From Melastoma dodecandrum (Eukaryota; Streptophyta; Magnoliopsida; Myrtales; Melastomataceae), in assembly GCA_029817715.1 (NCBI GenBank), contig JARUPY010000090.1:930001-994000 (forward strand): 64,000 nucleotides of DNA, in the 5' to 3' direction. Positions 34,401-43,954 of this stretch are shown here, in pieces. The position numbers were made by a program, and so were the translations under genes. A model generated the notes under the pieces. That model was given only the letters and a program-made list of their open reading frames with translations, ran no database searches and had not been told where the DNA came from. Every line of letters begins with the position of its first letter. The stretch's first letter is position 1.

Positions 34401-34748
34401 AACGGCATCATGCTGGTCGACTTCGCGCTGCATGCCGAGCGCGAGCGCGGCCTGCCGGCCGAGGCGGCGATCTACGAGGCCTGCGTCGAGCGCTTCCGGC
34501 CGATCCTGATGACGACGCTCGCGGCGCTCTTCGGCGCACTGCCGCTGATCCTGGCGACGGGCCCCGGCTCGGCGCTGCGCCGCCCGCTCGGCATCACCAT
34601 CGCCGGCGGCCTCATCGTGTCGCAGATGCTCACGCTCTACACGACGCCGGTGATCTACCTCTACCTCGACAAGCTGCACCATCGCCTGCGGCGCATGCGC
34701 ATCCCGCGCAGGTTCGGGCGCAGGCGCCGGGTGGCGCCGGCGGAGTGA
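31410..34748 (+). CDS. RND multidrug efflux permease 2 (MdtC-like) with low-complexity periplasmic insertion
   Basis: The 1112-residue protein resembles permease 1 throughout (NFSAPFIRRPIGTILLAIGV, LPGIDFPAVFIATQYPGASP, SVGFVVDDAIVMIENIDKL, IGIVKKNGIMLVDFAL) but is about 70 residues longer. The extra length is a Thr/Ser/Ala/Gln-rich stretch at residues 783-851 (33757-33965) in the second periplasmic part, between DILSTYVPAG and RLQSMARVEVG. Both proton-relay aspartates are present, so it is probably an active pump subunit. The GTG start overlaps the previous stop (GTGA, 31410-31413). It ends with a basic tail (RRMRIPRRFGRRRR). This is the last gene of the efflux operon. Confidence 0.95.
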   Translation: MNFSAPFIRRPIGTILLAIGVFLLGAVSYFLLPVASLPGIDFPAVFIATQYPGASPENMASTVAAPIERRVGEIAGVTELTSVNSLGSSVIIVLFDLSRNVAAAARDVQAALNAAATDLPTGLPNVPIFRKANPNNIPVLILAVTSDTLSPSAVYDAADSVLIQRISQVAGVSDVSVAGADQPAIRVTADPERLSAMGLSQDDVRTAIVNANALSPTGAMDGSTYARTIASDDQLKSLDDYKNLVVRNVAGRSVILSDVAKVENGTRNGRSEATFNGKPAVLIYVRKQADANVIQTVDHVKALIPELKRFMPAGIEVAILNDRTTSIRASVDDMLLTLSVTIALVMMVVLVFLRRLTPTAAAGVTVPLALAGTFSLMYLVGFSIDNISLMALATSVGFVVDDAIVMIENIDKLRDQGFSPMRAALIGSRQIGFTVISISISLMAAFIPLLLLGGVAGMLFREFSVTLAFAIIISTVASLTITPMICANFTSSKPPRAPNRFDRLVEGVLSRNAALYAATLRVVLRHRIMTLFVMAGTIGLTVFLFAKTPKGLFPDDETDLIMGTTEASSAISYQALVPLQHRAADIVRDDPAVAEVGSSVGNSGTGPNSTEINEGKLFISLKPAGELDGQTTAQIVDRLRKKLKTIIGLDTFLIPRTDLHFGGRDTKSALSYTLTDSDYAELTHWYPLVEDRLKKIPGLIDVTTDHEAAGLQANVIVDRLAASRLLVTMANIDNSLENAFAQRQISTIYSPRNQYRVILESPADQQRDLNDILSTYVPAGVSLQNGTSLSGAGVQTALNTTPNNGQAQTATTGPSTQTSTSSTSAASPATANITAVQGTTSGGATVTANPTGQIRLQSMARVEVGTAPLSVNHQGQFPEVTISFNLKPGAIQQEVSDAVLAAVGQMHLPDTVHFGYTGDAKLFQQSSGGQGPLLWAALISVYIVLGVLYESFAHPLTIISTLPSAGLGALLALNVTGTQLTLIAFIGIVLLIGIVKKNGIMLVDFALHAERERGLPAEAAIYEACVERFRPILMTTLAALFGALPLILATGPGSALRRPLGITIAGGLIVSQMLTLYTTPVIYLYLDKLHHRLRRMRIPRRFGRRRRVAPAE

Positions 34749-34808
34749 CCCGCGAGCGCTGACAGGCAGGACACTTGCAAGGGCGACCGCGGGCAGCGGG
34801 AGACACCC

Positions 34809-36191
34809 TTGGTCGGCGAGCATCGGCTTTTTCAGACGGCGGAGGGCGCGCGCCTGCGCGAGATCGACGACGGCGTCCCTTGGCGGCGCTGGGGGCCGTA
34901 CCTGAGCGAGCGCCAGTGGGGCACCGTCCGCGAGGATTACAGCCACGACGGCAACGCCTGGACCTTCTTCCCGCACGCGCACGCTCTGTCGCGCGCCTAC
35001 CGCTGGGGCGAGGACGGCCTTGCCGGCTTAACCGATTCGGGCATGCGTTGGTGTTTCGGCCTCGCGCTCTGGAACGGCAATGATCCGTTTCTCAAGGAGC
35101 GGCTCTTCGGCCTCACCAACGCCGAAGGCAACCACGGCGAGGACGTCAAGGAGGTCTACCACTACGCGGACGCCCTCCCCTCGCATGCCTACAATCGGAT
35201 GGTCTACCGCTATCCGCAGCGGGCCTTTCCCTATGCGGAGCTCGTCGCGCGCAACGCCGAGCGCGGCCGCCACGAGCCTGAGTTCGAGCTGCTCGACACC
35301 GGCATCTTCGAGGGCGACGCCTACTTCGACGTCACGGTCGAGTACGCGAAGGCGGCGCCCGACGACGTCCTGATGCAGATCAGCGTCCGCAACGCATCGG
35401 CGAGCCCCGCGACCTTGCACGTCGTGCCGCAGATTTGGGGCCGCAACACATGGTCGTGGAGCAACGAGCCCGACGCCGAGCGCGCCTGGATCGACCGCAC
35501 CCGCGACGGCAGCCTGCTTCTGATGCGCCGCGGGCTGAAGCCGCGACGACTCTCGATCGAGGGTGGGCCGGACCGGCTCTGGCTCTTCACCGAAAACGAC
35601 ACCAACGCCCCACGCGTGTTCGGGACTGAGGCACCGGGGCCCTTCAAGGACGGGATCGACGATTTCGTCGTGCACGGCTGGGGCGGCGCGCAGTCGCGTC
35701 GCCCGCACGGCAGCAAGGCGGCGGCGCCGCAGCGCTTCGTCCTTCCGGGCCACGGCACGGCGACCGTGCGGCTTCGCCTGCGCCTCGCCGAGGACGAGGC
35801 GCCGCCCTTCGCCGACTTCGACCGGGTGATGGCGGCCTGCCGCGCCGAGGCCGACGAGTTCTACGCGGTGCTGCACGAGGGGATCGTCGATCCCGCCGCA
35901 CGCGCGGTGCAGCGGCAGGCGTTCGCCGGCCTCCCCTGGAGCCAGCAGGTCTACATCTTCGACGTGCCGGTCTGGCTCGCCGGCGATCCCGGTAACCCGG
36001 CGCCCCCGATCGGCCGCCGTCGCGGCCGCAACAAGGAGTGGTCGCACCTCAACAATGCCGACGTGATCCTGATGCCGGACAAGTGGGAGTACCCCTGGTA
36101 CGCGGCCTGGGATCTCGCCTTCCATTGCGTCGCGATGGCCCGCATCGACCCGGCCTTCGCGAAGGATCAGCTCATCCTGCTCAATCGCGCC

Positions 36192-36223
<32 letters not shown>

Positions 36224-37487
36224 CTACGAATGGAATTTCGACGACGTCAATCCGCCCGTGCACGCGTGGGCGGCGTTCCGCGTCTATCAGATCGACCGCG
36301 AGCTGACCGGCGTCGCCGATACGGCCTTCCTCGAGCGCATCCTGCATAAGCTGCTCATCAACTTCACCTGGTGGGTGAACCGCAAGGATTCCGACGGCCG
36401 CAACATTTTTCAGGGCGGCTTTCTCGGGCTCGACAACATCGGGCCCTTCAATCGTTCGGAGCCGGCGCCGGACGGCGGCATCATCGACCAGGCCGACGGC
36501 ACGGCGTGGATGGCGATGTATGCCCTCAACCTGTTGCGGATTGCGCTCGAGCTGGCGCTGGTGAACCCCGTCTACCAGGACATCGCCACCAAGTTCTTCG
36601 AGCACTTTCTCACCATCGCCAGCGCCATGGCGCATGCGGGCGAGGACGACGTGGCGCTGTGGGACGAGGCCGACGGCTTCTACTACGACACGCTGCGCCT
36701 GCCCGATGGCTCGCACGTGCCGCTGCGCCTGCGCTCGATGGTCGGGCTCATCCCGATCTTCGCGGTGGAGGTTTTGGACGAAAGCGTTTTCGAGAAGCTG
36801 CCCGACTTCACCAAGCGCATGCGCTGGTTCCTGCAAAACCGTCCGCGGATGGCGGCCCTCGTCTCGCGCTGGAACGAGCGCGGCATGGGCGAGCGCCATC
36901 TCCTGTCCTTGCTGCGCGGCCACCGCCTGAAGCGGCTGCTTCGTCGCACGCTCGACGAGACGGAATTCCTCTCGGAGCACGGCGTGCGCTCGCTCTCGAA
37001 GGCGCATGCGGCGTCGCCCTACCGCATCGATCGCAACGGTGCGGTCTACGAGGTCGAGTATACGCCGGGCGAATCGACGAGCGGGCTCTTCGGCGGCAAC
37101 TCGAACTGGCGCGGCCCGGTGTGGATGCCGCTGAACTATCTGCTGATCGAGGCGCTGCGGAAATATCACTCGTACTACGGGCCCGATTTCAAGGTCGCGT
37201 GCCCGAGCGGGTCGGAGACGATGCTCAATCTCGCTGAGGTCGCCGACGAGCTGTCGCGACGGCTCGCGCGGCTGTTCCTGCCCGGCGCGGACGGTGTGGC
37301 GCCGTCCCTCGTGCGGGCCGCCAACGCCGGCGGCACGGTGCCGGGCCACCTCCTGTTCCACGAGTTCTTCCACGGCGACACCGGTGAAGGCCTCGGCAGC
37401 TCGCACCAGACGGGCTGGACCGCGCTTGTCGCCGACCTCGTGCAGCTGACGCAGGGAACGAGCCGCGGTGAAGCGACATCCCCCTGA
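34809..37487 (+). CDS. Large MGH1/GH63-type glucosidase-like protein
   Basis: The 892-residue cytosolic protein (no signal peptide) has blocks of the MGH1-like glycoside hydrolase domain. WGPYLSERQWGTVREDYSHD and WTFFPHAHALSRAYRWGEDG lie at the start. The (alpha/alpha)6 barrel has KWEYPWYAAWDLAFH, then [38 protein letters not shown] and GGNSNWRGPVWMPLNYLLIE. The catalytic acids probably lie in the WDLAFH and C-terminal HEFFHGDTGEG regions. Bacterial members are described as glucosidases, with few tested; the substrate here is unknown. TTG 34809 follows GGGAG. Two further genes on the strand, a lipid-kinase-like one and a phosphoesterase, follow closely. Confidence 0.88.
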
Positions 37488-37524
37488 CGTCTGAGCATGC
37501 CTACAAGCAGGCTTGCGGCGTTGG

Positions 37525-38433
37525 ATGCTCATGCGGATCGCTCTCGTCATCAATGCAACGTCCGGGTCGATGGCGGACCTCGACGCCGAGACGATTCGCG
37601 AGAAGCTCCAGGCCGCCGGCTTCGAGGCGGTGCCCGAGCCTGACGGGCAAGCGTCGCTCCCGCAGCGATTGGAGACTGCCGCGGCGCAACCCGGCATCGA
37701 GGCCGTGGTCGTCGCCGGCGGCGACGGCTCCATGGCCTGCGCGGCTGCGGTGATGGCCGGGCACGACACGCCGCTCGGTCTGCTGCCGCTCGGCACCATG
37801 AACCTCCTGGCCAAGGACTTGCGGCTTCCGATCGACCTCGACGAAGCCATCGCCGCCATGAAGAGCGGTGTCGCCAGGCGGATCGATGTCGCCGAGGTCA
37901 ACGGGCATGTCTTTCTAATCAGCTCGATGCTGGGTCTGCCGGCGACGATGGGGGAGCATCGCGAGGCGCAACGCGGCAAGGGAAGCGTTCGCGGCGCCGC
38001 GCGCTTCCTCGTCGGGCTCGGCCGGCATCTCTGGCGCTACCCGCGGCTCGCCCTCACGACGATCATCGACGGCGAGGCTTCACGCCGCCGCGTGCACATG
38101 CTCGTCGTCGTCAACAACGACTTCGTCGAAAAGCCCGGCAAGATCATCGAGCGCGGCTCTGTCGACGCCGGCGAGCTGACGCTCTACATCGCGCCGCGCC
38201 TGACCTCGTGGCGCATGGCGCGGCTTGCCGCCGGCATGGCGGCCGGCTGGTGGCATCGTCTCCCCGGCCTCGAGCGTCGTGTCGTCGGCGAGCTGACAAT
38301 CGAGAGCGACAAGCAGGCGCTGCGGGTGATGAACGACGGCGAGATCCGGCTGATCGAGACGCCGCTTCGCTACGCGATCCGTCCGCGCGCGCTCGCCGTG
38401 ATCGTTCCGAAGCCCGACGAGGACCGGCGATGA
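37525..38433 (+). CDS. Diacylglycerol/lipid-kinase-family protein
   Basis: The 302-residue protein has a DAGK catalytic domain: IALVINATSGSMADLDAETI at the start, the nucleotide loop VVAGGDGSMACAAAV, and LGLLPLGTMNLLAKDL. The C-terminal sandwich has VMNDGEIRLIETPLRYAI, the usual end. In the family the phosphate-loop motif is GGDGT; here a serine takes the threonine's place, a mild change. The lipid substrate is unknown. Start ATG 37525 is chosen (ATG 37531 is an alternative). It lies between the glucosidase-like gene (37 bases away) and the phosphoesterase, whose ATG overlaps its stop. Confidence 0.88.
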   Translation: MLMRIALVINATSGSMADLDAETIREKLQAAGFEAVPEPDGQASLPQRLETAAAQPGIEAVVVAGGDGSMACAAAVMAGHDTPLGLLPLGTMNLLAKDLRLPIDLDEAIAAMKSGVARRIDVAEVNGHVFLISSMLGLPATMGEHREAQRGKGSVRGAARFLVGLGRHLWRYPRLALTTIIDGEASRRRVHMLVVVNNDFVEKPGKIIERGSVDAGELTLYIAPRLTSWRMARLAAGMAAGWWHRLPGLERRVVGELTIESDKQALRVMNDGEIRLIETPLRYAIRPRALAVIVPKPDEDRR

Positions 38434-39224
38434 GACGGATCGCTCAGATCTCCGACCTCCATTTCGGGCGCACCGACCCGGCCGTCGTCGACGGGATCGT
38501 CGAAGAACTCGAACGCGAGAAGCCGGACTTGATCGTCGCGTCCGGCGACTTCACGATGGCCGCGCGCCGCTCGGAGTACCTGGCGGCGCAAGCCTTCATG
38601 GCGCGGCTGCCCGGGCCATGGATCGGTGTCCCGGGCAACCACGACATCTCGCCCTATGACCTTGTCCAGCGGTTCGCGCGACCCTTCGCGCGCTACCGGC
38701 ACGCCATCGCGCGAGAGACGGAGCCGAGCTTCGTGGATTGCGAGATCGGCGTGGTCTGCCTGAACACGGTGCGGCGCTGGGCGCCGGAGCGCGACTGGTC
38801 GCAGGGACGCATCCGCCGCCGGCAGATCGCGCGGGCCGCCACGCGCCTCTCCGCGATGCCGGCGTCGCTCTTCAAGATCGTCGTGGCCCATCATCCGTTC
38901 ATGCCGCCGCCGTGGGACGAGGCGGCGCGGCTGGTCGGTCGCGGCGACGAAGCGCTGGCGACCTTCCGCAAATGCGGCGTCAAGCTGGTCCTCGGCGGCC
39001 ACCTGCATCGCCATTACGCGCGCTTCACCGAGGCCGACGAAGAGGGTAGGGAGCGCGCCGGCGCCGACGGCCTGCTTGCCGTCCAGGCCGGCTCGGCGAC
39101 CTCGACGCGGCTCCGCGGCGACGAGCCCAACGCCTATAACCTGATTACCGTGGAGGGGGGCCAAGCCTCGGTGGCGGTGCGGGTGTGGATCGGCAACGGC
39201 TGGGAGACTGTGCCCAAGGGGTAG
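38430..39224 (+). CDS. Calcineurin-like metallophosphoesterase
   Basis: The 264-residue protein has all five metal-binding blocks: QISDLHFG, VASGDFTMAAR, VPGNHDISPYD, VVAHHPFMPPP and LGGHLHRHYA. It may hydrolyse phosphodiester or phosphomonoester bonds with a two-metal centre; substrate unknown. Its ATG overlaps the stop of the lipid-kinase-like gene (ATGA, 38430-38433), so the two are translationally coupled and may act on the same phospholipid or glycan-lipid pathway, by inference. It converges with prs, 12 bases apart. Confidence 0.93.
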   Translation: MRRIAQISDLHFGRTDPAVVDGIVEELEREKPDLIVASGDFTMAARRSEYLAAQAFMARLPGPWIGVPGNHDISPYDLVQRFARPFARYRHAIARETEPSFVDCEIGVVCLNTVRRWAPERDWSQGRIRRRQIARAATRLSAMPASLFKIVVAHHPFMPPPWDEAARLVGRGDEALATFRKCGVKLVLGGHLHRHYARFTEADEEGRERAGADGLLAVQAGSATSTRLRGDEPNAYNLITVEGGQASVAVRVWIGNGWETVPKG

Positions 39225-39236
39225 GGCGAGCGATCT

Positions 39237-40169
39237 TCAGTCGAAGAGGCTCGAGACGCTCTCTTCCTTGGCCGTCCGGGCGATCGCCTCGCCGATCAGG
39301 GGGGCGATTGAGATGACCCGGATGTTGCGCGACACGCGCACCGCCTCGGTCGGCAGGATCGTGTCGGTGAGCACGAGCTCCTTCAGACGGGAGGAGGAGA
39401 TCCGCGCCACCGCGCCGCCCGACAGCACGCCGTGCGTGATGTAGGCCGAGACTTCCTTGGCGCCGTTGGCGAGCAGGGCGTCCGCCGCGTTGCAGAGCGT
39501 GCCGCCGGAATCGACGATGTCGTCGACGAGGATGCACGAGCGGCCGCGGACGTCGCCGATGATGTTCATCACCTCCGATTCGCCGGCCCGTTCGCGCCGC
39601 TTGTCGACGATGGCGAGCGGAGCGTCGATGCGCTTGGCGAGCGCTCGGGCGCGGACCACGCCGCCGACGTCGGGCGACACGACCATCACGTCGGAGAGGT
39701 TCATGTTCTCCTTGATGTCGCGCACCATCACCGGGGCGGAGAACAGGTTGTCGGTCGGAATGTCGAAGAAGCCCTGGATCTGGCCGGCATGCAGGTCGAC
39801 CGTCAGCACGCGGTCGGCGCCGGCATGGGTGATCATGTTGGCGACCAGCTTGGCCGAGATCGGGGTGCGCGGGCCGGTCTTGCGGTCCTGCCGGGCGTAG
39901 CCGAAATAGGGGGTCACTGCCGTAATGCGGCGCGCCGACGAGCGGCGCAGCGCGTCGGTGATGATCAGGATTTCCATCAGATGGTCGTTCGCCGGAAACG
40001 ACGTCGACTGGATGATGAAGGCATCCTGGCCGCGGACGTTTTCCTGGATCTCGACGAAGACTTCCATGTCGGCGAAGCGCCGCACCTGGCATTTGGTCAG
40101 CGGGACCCGCAAGTACGCGGCGATCGCCTCCGTCAGGGCACGATTGGAGTTACCCGCCAGGATCTTCAT
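39237..40169 (-). CDS. prs: Ribose-phosphate pyrophosphokinase (PRPP synthetase)
   Basis: The protein is 310 residues, the standard length. It makes PRPP from ribose 5-phosphate and ATP for nucleotide, histidine and tryptophan synthesis. [17 protein letters not shown] is the start, [18 protein letters not shown] the first conserved block, and [20 protein letters not shown] the flexible ATP loop with its basic pair. [18 protein letters not shown] and the PRPP-binding signature [18 protein letters not shown] are also present. A 142-nt spacer to the DUF2147 gene upstream on the same strand probably carries its promoter. It ends in ESVSSLFD, as in many relatives. Confidence 0.97.
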   Translation of the reverse strand: MKILAGNSNRALTEAIAAYLRVPLTKCQVRRFADMEVFVEIQENVRGQDAFIIQSTSFPANDHLMEILIITDALRRSSARRITAVTPYFGYARQDRKTGPRTPISAKLVANMITHAGADRVLTVDLHAGQIQGFFDIPTDNLFSAPVMVRDIKENMNLSDVMVVSPDVGGVVRARALAKRIDAPLAIVDKRRERAGESEVMNIIGDVRGRSCILVDDIVDSGGTLCNAADALLANGAKEVSAYITHGVLSGGAVARISSSRLKELVLTDTILPTEAVRVSRNIRVISIAPLIGEAIARTAKEESVSSLFD

Positions 40170-40280
40170 ACGGGGCTCTTCATACCGTCATGCCACTGAC
40201 ACGCGAGGATCGTCGCGCCGCTCTTAGCAGCCGCACTACGGCGAAACAACGCCGGAGAGACCACTAACTCAACGGGGGCA

Positions 40281-40302
40281 GGCCCGCAGCGGGCTGCGGG
40301 CC
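40281..40302 (-). terminator. Strong inverted repeat behind the DUF2147 gene
   Basis: GGCCCGCAG (40281-40289), loop cggg, CTGCGGGCC (40294-40302): a perfect 9-bp stem ten bases past the stop on the minus strand. No T run follows, so it may stop or stabilise the transcript rather than be a classic intrinsic terminator. Confidence 0.45.
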
Positions 40303-40311
40303 GCGGTCTTG

Positions 40312-40728
40312 TCAGCGGGCGCGCGTCCAGTTCTGCGAGCCGCACGGGCCACCGCCGGGCACGCAGCCTTCGACCTGCAGCGTGTTCGCCGAGGTCAGGG
40401 TGATCTTGCCGGCATACATCTGCCCGTCCTCGGAATTGTAGGTCTGTCCGGACCACGAGTTCGGCCCCGAGGGACGCATGCCGAAGAACACCTCGATGCC
40501 GATCACCGAGCGGTTGCGCTTGCTCGGATCGGGGTTGCGGTAATCCTTGCCCGGCTGGCCCTTCGCCACGAAGCCGCAATAGCCGCCGCCGCACTTCGAG
40601 ATACGCACCACCGCGCTGTGATCTTCGACCACCCACTCGCCCGAGGGGCCGGCGCCGGCTGCAGCGAATCCCGGACCTGCAACCACGAGCAGCAAGCCGG
40701 CGGCGCCAACGATCGAAGAAATCCTCAT
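40312..40728 (-). CDS. DUF2147 domain-containing secreted protein
   Basis: The 138-residue protein has a signal peptide (ISSIVGAAGLLLVVAGPGFA, cleaved near residue 22), then a lipocalin-like small beta domain typical of DUF2147: GEWVVEDHSAVVRISKCGGG, CGFVAKGQPGKDYRNPD, GIEVFFGMRPSGPNSW and YAGKITLTSANTLQVEGCV. Four cysteines could form disulfides in the periplasm. AAGGA lies just before ATG 40728. The family is widespread in Proteobacteria, with no settled function. The 289-nt spacer up to uvrC shows no gene and no RNA I can support. Confidence 0.9.
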   Translation of the reverse strand: MRISSIVGAAGLLLVVAGPGFAAAGAGPSGEWVVEDHSAVVRISKCGGGYCGFVAKGQPGKDYRNPDPSKRNRSVIGIEVFFGMRPSGPNSWSGQTYNSEDGQMYAGKITLTSANTLQVEGCVPGGGPCGSQNWTRAR

Positions 40729-41017
40729 CTTGCGTCCTTGTCTGGCGCGCGCCGCATCGCACGCTTTGGATGGTGGGACCGCGGAACGAGACCCGCAGTC
40801 GAGCCTTGCTCGATCGTTCCGGTGAGGCGATCGACGCGGACCAGCCCCGCTGAGCGAGGGTCGTTCGATCCCGCCGTTTTGCGGACGGACTGGTGCCACG
40901 TCAATGCACTGAGGCCCTGAATCGGTTCGCCGCAGCAATCACGATGCGGGAATTGCCACCCAGATCGGGCGGCTTTGTGTCTTTTCAGCCGCAGCCTCAC
41001 CGCCTAAGTCTCGAGTT

Positions 41018-43264
41018 ATGCAAGCCAGCGGGTCCAAGGATACCCCGAGCCCGGAGGACGGGTGGTCGGGCGACGAGGCGCTGCCCGAGGTCGAGATCCA
41101 AGAGCTCGACCTGGAGGCGGAGGTGCCGTCGCTCGAGGCGACGGACGAGGACGAGGCGGCGCCGGCGTCCGTGAAGGCGGGGGCGGCGGTCATCCGGTCG
41201 TTCTGGAAGCACGCGCCCAAGGGCCCCGGCGTCTACCGGATGATCGGCGCCGACCACGAGGTGCTCTACGTCGGCAAGGCGAAGAGCGTGCGCAAGCGCA
41301 TCGCCAGCTACATGCGGCCGGCCGGGCACACCAACCGCATCGCGCGAATGATCGCGCTCACCGCCTCGATGGTCTTCCTCTCGACCGAGACCGAGACCGA
41401 GGCGCTGCTGCTCGAGACCAATCTCATCAAGCAGCTGAAGCCGCGCTTCAACGTGCTGATGCGCGACGACAAGTCGTTTCCCTACATCCTCGTCACCGGC
41501 GATCACCCGGCGCCGCAGATCACCAAGCACCGCGGCGCCCGCAGCCGGAAGGGCGATTATTACGGACCGTTCGCCTCCGTCTGGGCGGTCAATCGCACGT
41601 TGAACGCCCTCGAGCGCGCCTTCCTGCTGCGCTCGTGCACGGATTCCTTCTACGAGAACCGCACGCGACCGTGCCTGCTCTACCAGATCAAGCGCTGCTC
41701 CGGGCCCTGCACGGGCGAGATCAGCCACGCGGACTATGCCGAGCTGGTCAAGGAGGCGCGCGGCTTCCTCTCCGGCAAGAGCCGCACCGTCCGCGACATG
41801 ATGGCGGCCGAGATGGCCAAGGCGTCCGAGGCGCTCGAATTCGAGCGCGCGGCGCGTTTGCGCGATCGCGTTGCCGCGCTGTCGGCCATCCAGGGCCAGC
41901 AGGGCATCAATCCGCGCAACACCGAGGAGGCCGACGTCTTCGCGATCATCGAGCAGGGCGGCCAGTTCTGCATCGAGGTGTTCTTCTTCCGCACCTACCA
42001 GAACTGGGGCAACCGGGCCTACTACCCGAAGGCCGACCGCTCGCTGACGCCGGCCGAGGTGCTCGAAGCCTTCCTCGCGCAGTTCTACGACGGGCGGCCG
42101 CCGGCGCGGCTCGTCCTGCTCTCGGAGCAGATCGAGAACGGCGCCCTCCTCGAGGAGGCGTTCCAGCAGATGTTCGGCAGCCGCGTCGAGATCTCGACGC
42201 CGCAGCGCGGCGAGAAGCGCGACCTCGTCCAGGCCGCCTTGCACAACGCCAAGCAGACGCTCGGCCAGAAGATGGCCGAGACCGCGTCGCAGGAAAAGCT
42301 GCTTGCCGCGGTGGCGGAGGCGTTCGGGCTCGACCGCAAGCTGCGCCGCGTCGAGGTCTACGACAACTCGCACATCATGGGGCAGAACGCCGTCGGCGGC
42401 ATGGTCGTCGCGGGCGCCGCGGGCTTCATGAAGATGCACTATCGCACCTTCAACATCCGCGGCGAGGACCTGACGCCCGGCGACGATTTCGGCATGATGC
42501 GCGAGGTGCTTCGCCGTCGCTTCACGCGGCTGGCGAAAGAGGCGCCTGCGTCTGCCGCTGCGCCGCAGGGACGGGCGGCGGCGCGGAGCCTGGCGGAGGG
42601 GGACGCCGTTGCTCTCGACGACGAGGATGTGCTCGATATCGAAGACTCGGCGCTCGACGAAGCGGACGCCGATCCCCCGGCGTCCGGCAGCTACGCCGGC
42701 ATCACCGGGCCGGCGACGTCGATGAAGGAGCGCCGCGTCGCCGAGGCGCCGCCGTCGCCCGTCGCCGCGGCGCAGGCGAAAGAAGAGGCCGAAAGCGACA
42801 CCTTCCCGCAGCGGCCCGACCTGATCCTCATCGACGGCGGTCTCGGCCAGTACAACGCGACGCGCCAGATCCTGGCCGAGCTCGGCGTCACCGACGTCGC
42901 CGTGGTGGCGATCGCCAAGGGTCGCGATCGGGATGCCGGGCGAGAGATGTTCTTCGTCGAGGGGCGCGAGCCGTTCCGCCTGCCGCCGCGCGATCCAGCG
43001 CTCTATTTCGTGCAGCGGCTGCGCGACGAGGCCCACCGCTTCGCGATCGGCACGCATCGCGCCCGACGCAAGAAGGATTTTACGAAGAGCCCGCTCGACG
43101 AGATCGCCGGCATCGGGCCGGCGCGCAAGCGGGCGCTGCTCTCGGCCTTCGGCACGGCCAAGGCGTTGTCGCGGGCGGCGCTGGCGGACCTGGAGAAGGT
43201 GCCGGGCATCAACGCCGGCACGGCCAAGCTCGTCTACGACTTCTTTCACGAACGGAATGGATGA
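41018..43264 (+). CDS. uvrC: UvrC: excinuclease ABC subunit C
   Basis: The 748-residue protein cuts both sides of a lesion in nucleotide excision repair. The N-terminal GIY-YIG nuclease is [20 protein letters not shown] near residue 69. Next come the Cys-rich and UvrB-binding segments ([20 protein letters not shown]), the RNase-H-like half ([31 protein letters not shown]) and two helix-hairpin-helix motifs at the end ([33 protein letters not shown]). It is about 140 residues longer than E. coli UvrC, because of an acidic N-terminal extension (residues 1-55) and an insertion in the RNase-H half (about 508-595). The HAD gene follows directly, one intergenic base or fewer. Confidence 0.96.
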   Translation: MQASGSKDTPSPEDGWSGDEALPEVEIQELDLEAEVPSLEATDEDEAAPASVKAGAAVIRSFWKHAPKGPGVYRMIGADHEVLYVGKAKSVRKRIASYMRPAGHTNRIARMIALTASMVFLSTETETEALLLETNLIKQLKPRFNVLMRDDKSFPYILVTGDHPAPQITKHRGARSRKGDYYGPFASVWAVNRTLNALERAFLLRSCTDSFYENRTRPCLLYQIKRCSGPCTGEISHADYAELVKEARGFLSGKSRTVRDMMAAEMAKASEALEFERAARLRDRVAALSAIQGQQGINPRNTEEADVFAIIEQGGQFCIEVFFFRTYQNWGNRAYYPKADRSLTPAEVLEAFLAQFYDGRPPARLVLLSEQIENGALLEEAFQQMFGSRVEISTPQRGEKRDLVQAALHNAKQTLGQKMAETASQEKLLAAVAEAFGLDRKLRRVEVYDNSHIMGQNAVGGMVVAGAAGFMKMHYRTFNIRGEDLTPGDDFGMMREVLRRRFTRLAKEAPASAAAPQGRAAARSLAEGDAVALDDEDVLDIEDSALDEADADPPASGSYAGITGPATSMKERRVAEAPPSPVAAAQAKEEAESDTFPQRPDLILIDGGLGQYNATRQILAELGVTDVAVVAIAKGRDRDAGREMFFVEGREPFRLPPRDPALYFVQRLRDEAHRFAIGTHRARRKKDFTKSPLDEIAGIGPARKRALLSAFGTAKALSRAALADLEKVPGINAGTAKLVYDFFHERNG

Positions 43265-43954
43265 ATGACGCAACAGCTCTTCGACGGACGGGGCTTCGCC
43301 GCGCTGTTGTTCGACATGGACGGGACGCTGCTGTCCTCGATGGCCTCGGCCGAGCGCGCCTGGGGCGCCTGGGCGCGCCGCCACGGGCTCGACGTCGCGA
43401 CATTCCTGCCGACCATCCATGGCGTGCGCTCGACCGAGACGATCCGCCGCCAGAACATCCCTGGCATCGACCCCGAGGCGGAGGCGGCCAAGATCACCGA
43501 GCAGGAGATGGTCGACGTCGAGGGGATCGTCCCGATCCCCGGCGCGGTGCGGTTCGTGACCTCGCTGCCGCCCGATCGCTGGGCGATCGTCACGTCGGCA
43601 CCGCGCGAGCTCGCCCTCATCCGGCTCGCCGCCGCCGGCATGCCGCTGCCCGCGGTCATCGTGACGGCCGAGGACGTCGCCGAAGGCAAGCCGAACCCGG
43701 CGTGCTTCAAGCTCGGCGCGAAGCGGCTGGGCCAGGTTCCTGCGGCCTGCCTCGTCTTCGAGGACGCCCCGGCGGGCATTCTGGCCGCGGAGGCGGCCGG
43801 CGCCGAGGCGATCGTCATCGGCGGCCACGGCGGGCCGCCGGCCGCGCGCCATCCTGGGCTCGCGAACTACGAGGGCGTCGAGGCGGTGGTCGGCCGCGAC
43901 GGGCTCATCAGCGTGTCGCGAGCCGCCGCCAGCGCGTCCAGGCGCTGCGCGTGA
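43265..43954 (+). CDS. HAD-superfamily phosphatase (subfamily IA)
   Basis: The 229-residue protein has motif I LLFDMDGTLLSSMASAE, motif II WAIVTSAPREL, motif III with the lysine in GKPNPACFKLGAKRLG and motif IV LVFEDAPAGILAAEAAG. The helical cap lies between motifs I and II. Relatives dephosphorylate sugar phosphates or glycerol 3-phosphate; the substrate here is unknown. ATG follows the uvrC stop at once. The last 47 bases overlap the 3' end of the flippase gene on the other strand, encoding a Ser/Ala/Arg-rich tail that the fold does not need. Confidence 0.92.
   Translation: MTQQLFDGRGFAALLFDMDGTLLSSMASAERAWGAWARRHGLDVATFLPTIHGVRSTETIRRQNIPGIDPEAEAAKITEQEMVDVEGIVPIPGAVRFVTSLPPDRWAIVTSAPRELALIRLAAAGMPLPAVIVTAEDVAEGKPNPACFKLGAKRLGQVPAACLVFEDAPAGILAAEAAGAEAIVIGGHGGPPAARHPGLANYEGVEAVVGRDGLISVSRAAASASRRCA

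Noticed and set aside
31305..34982. Very long minus-strand open frame opposite the second RND permease
   Set aside because: Same reasoning: composition of an antisense shadow, no ribosome site, no recognisable motif.
40997..43852. Long minus-strand open frame opposite uvrC and the HAD gene
   Set aside because: Both plus-strand genes have full family motifs; the opposite frame shows only biased composition.
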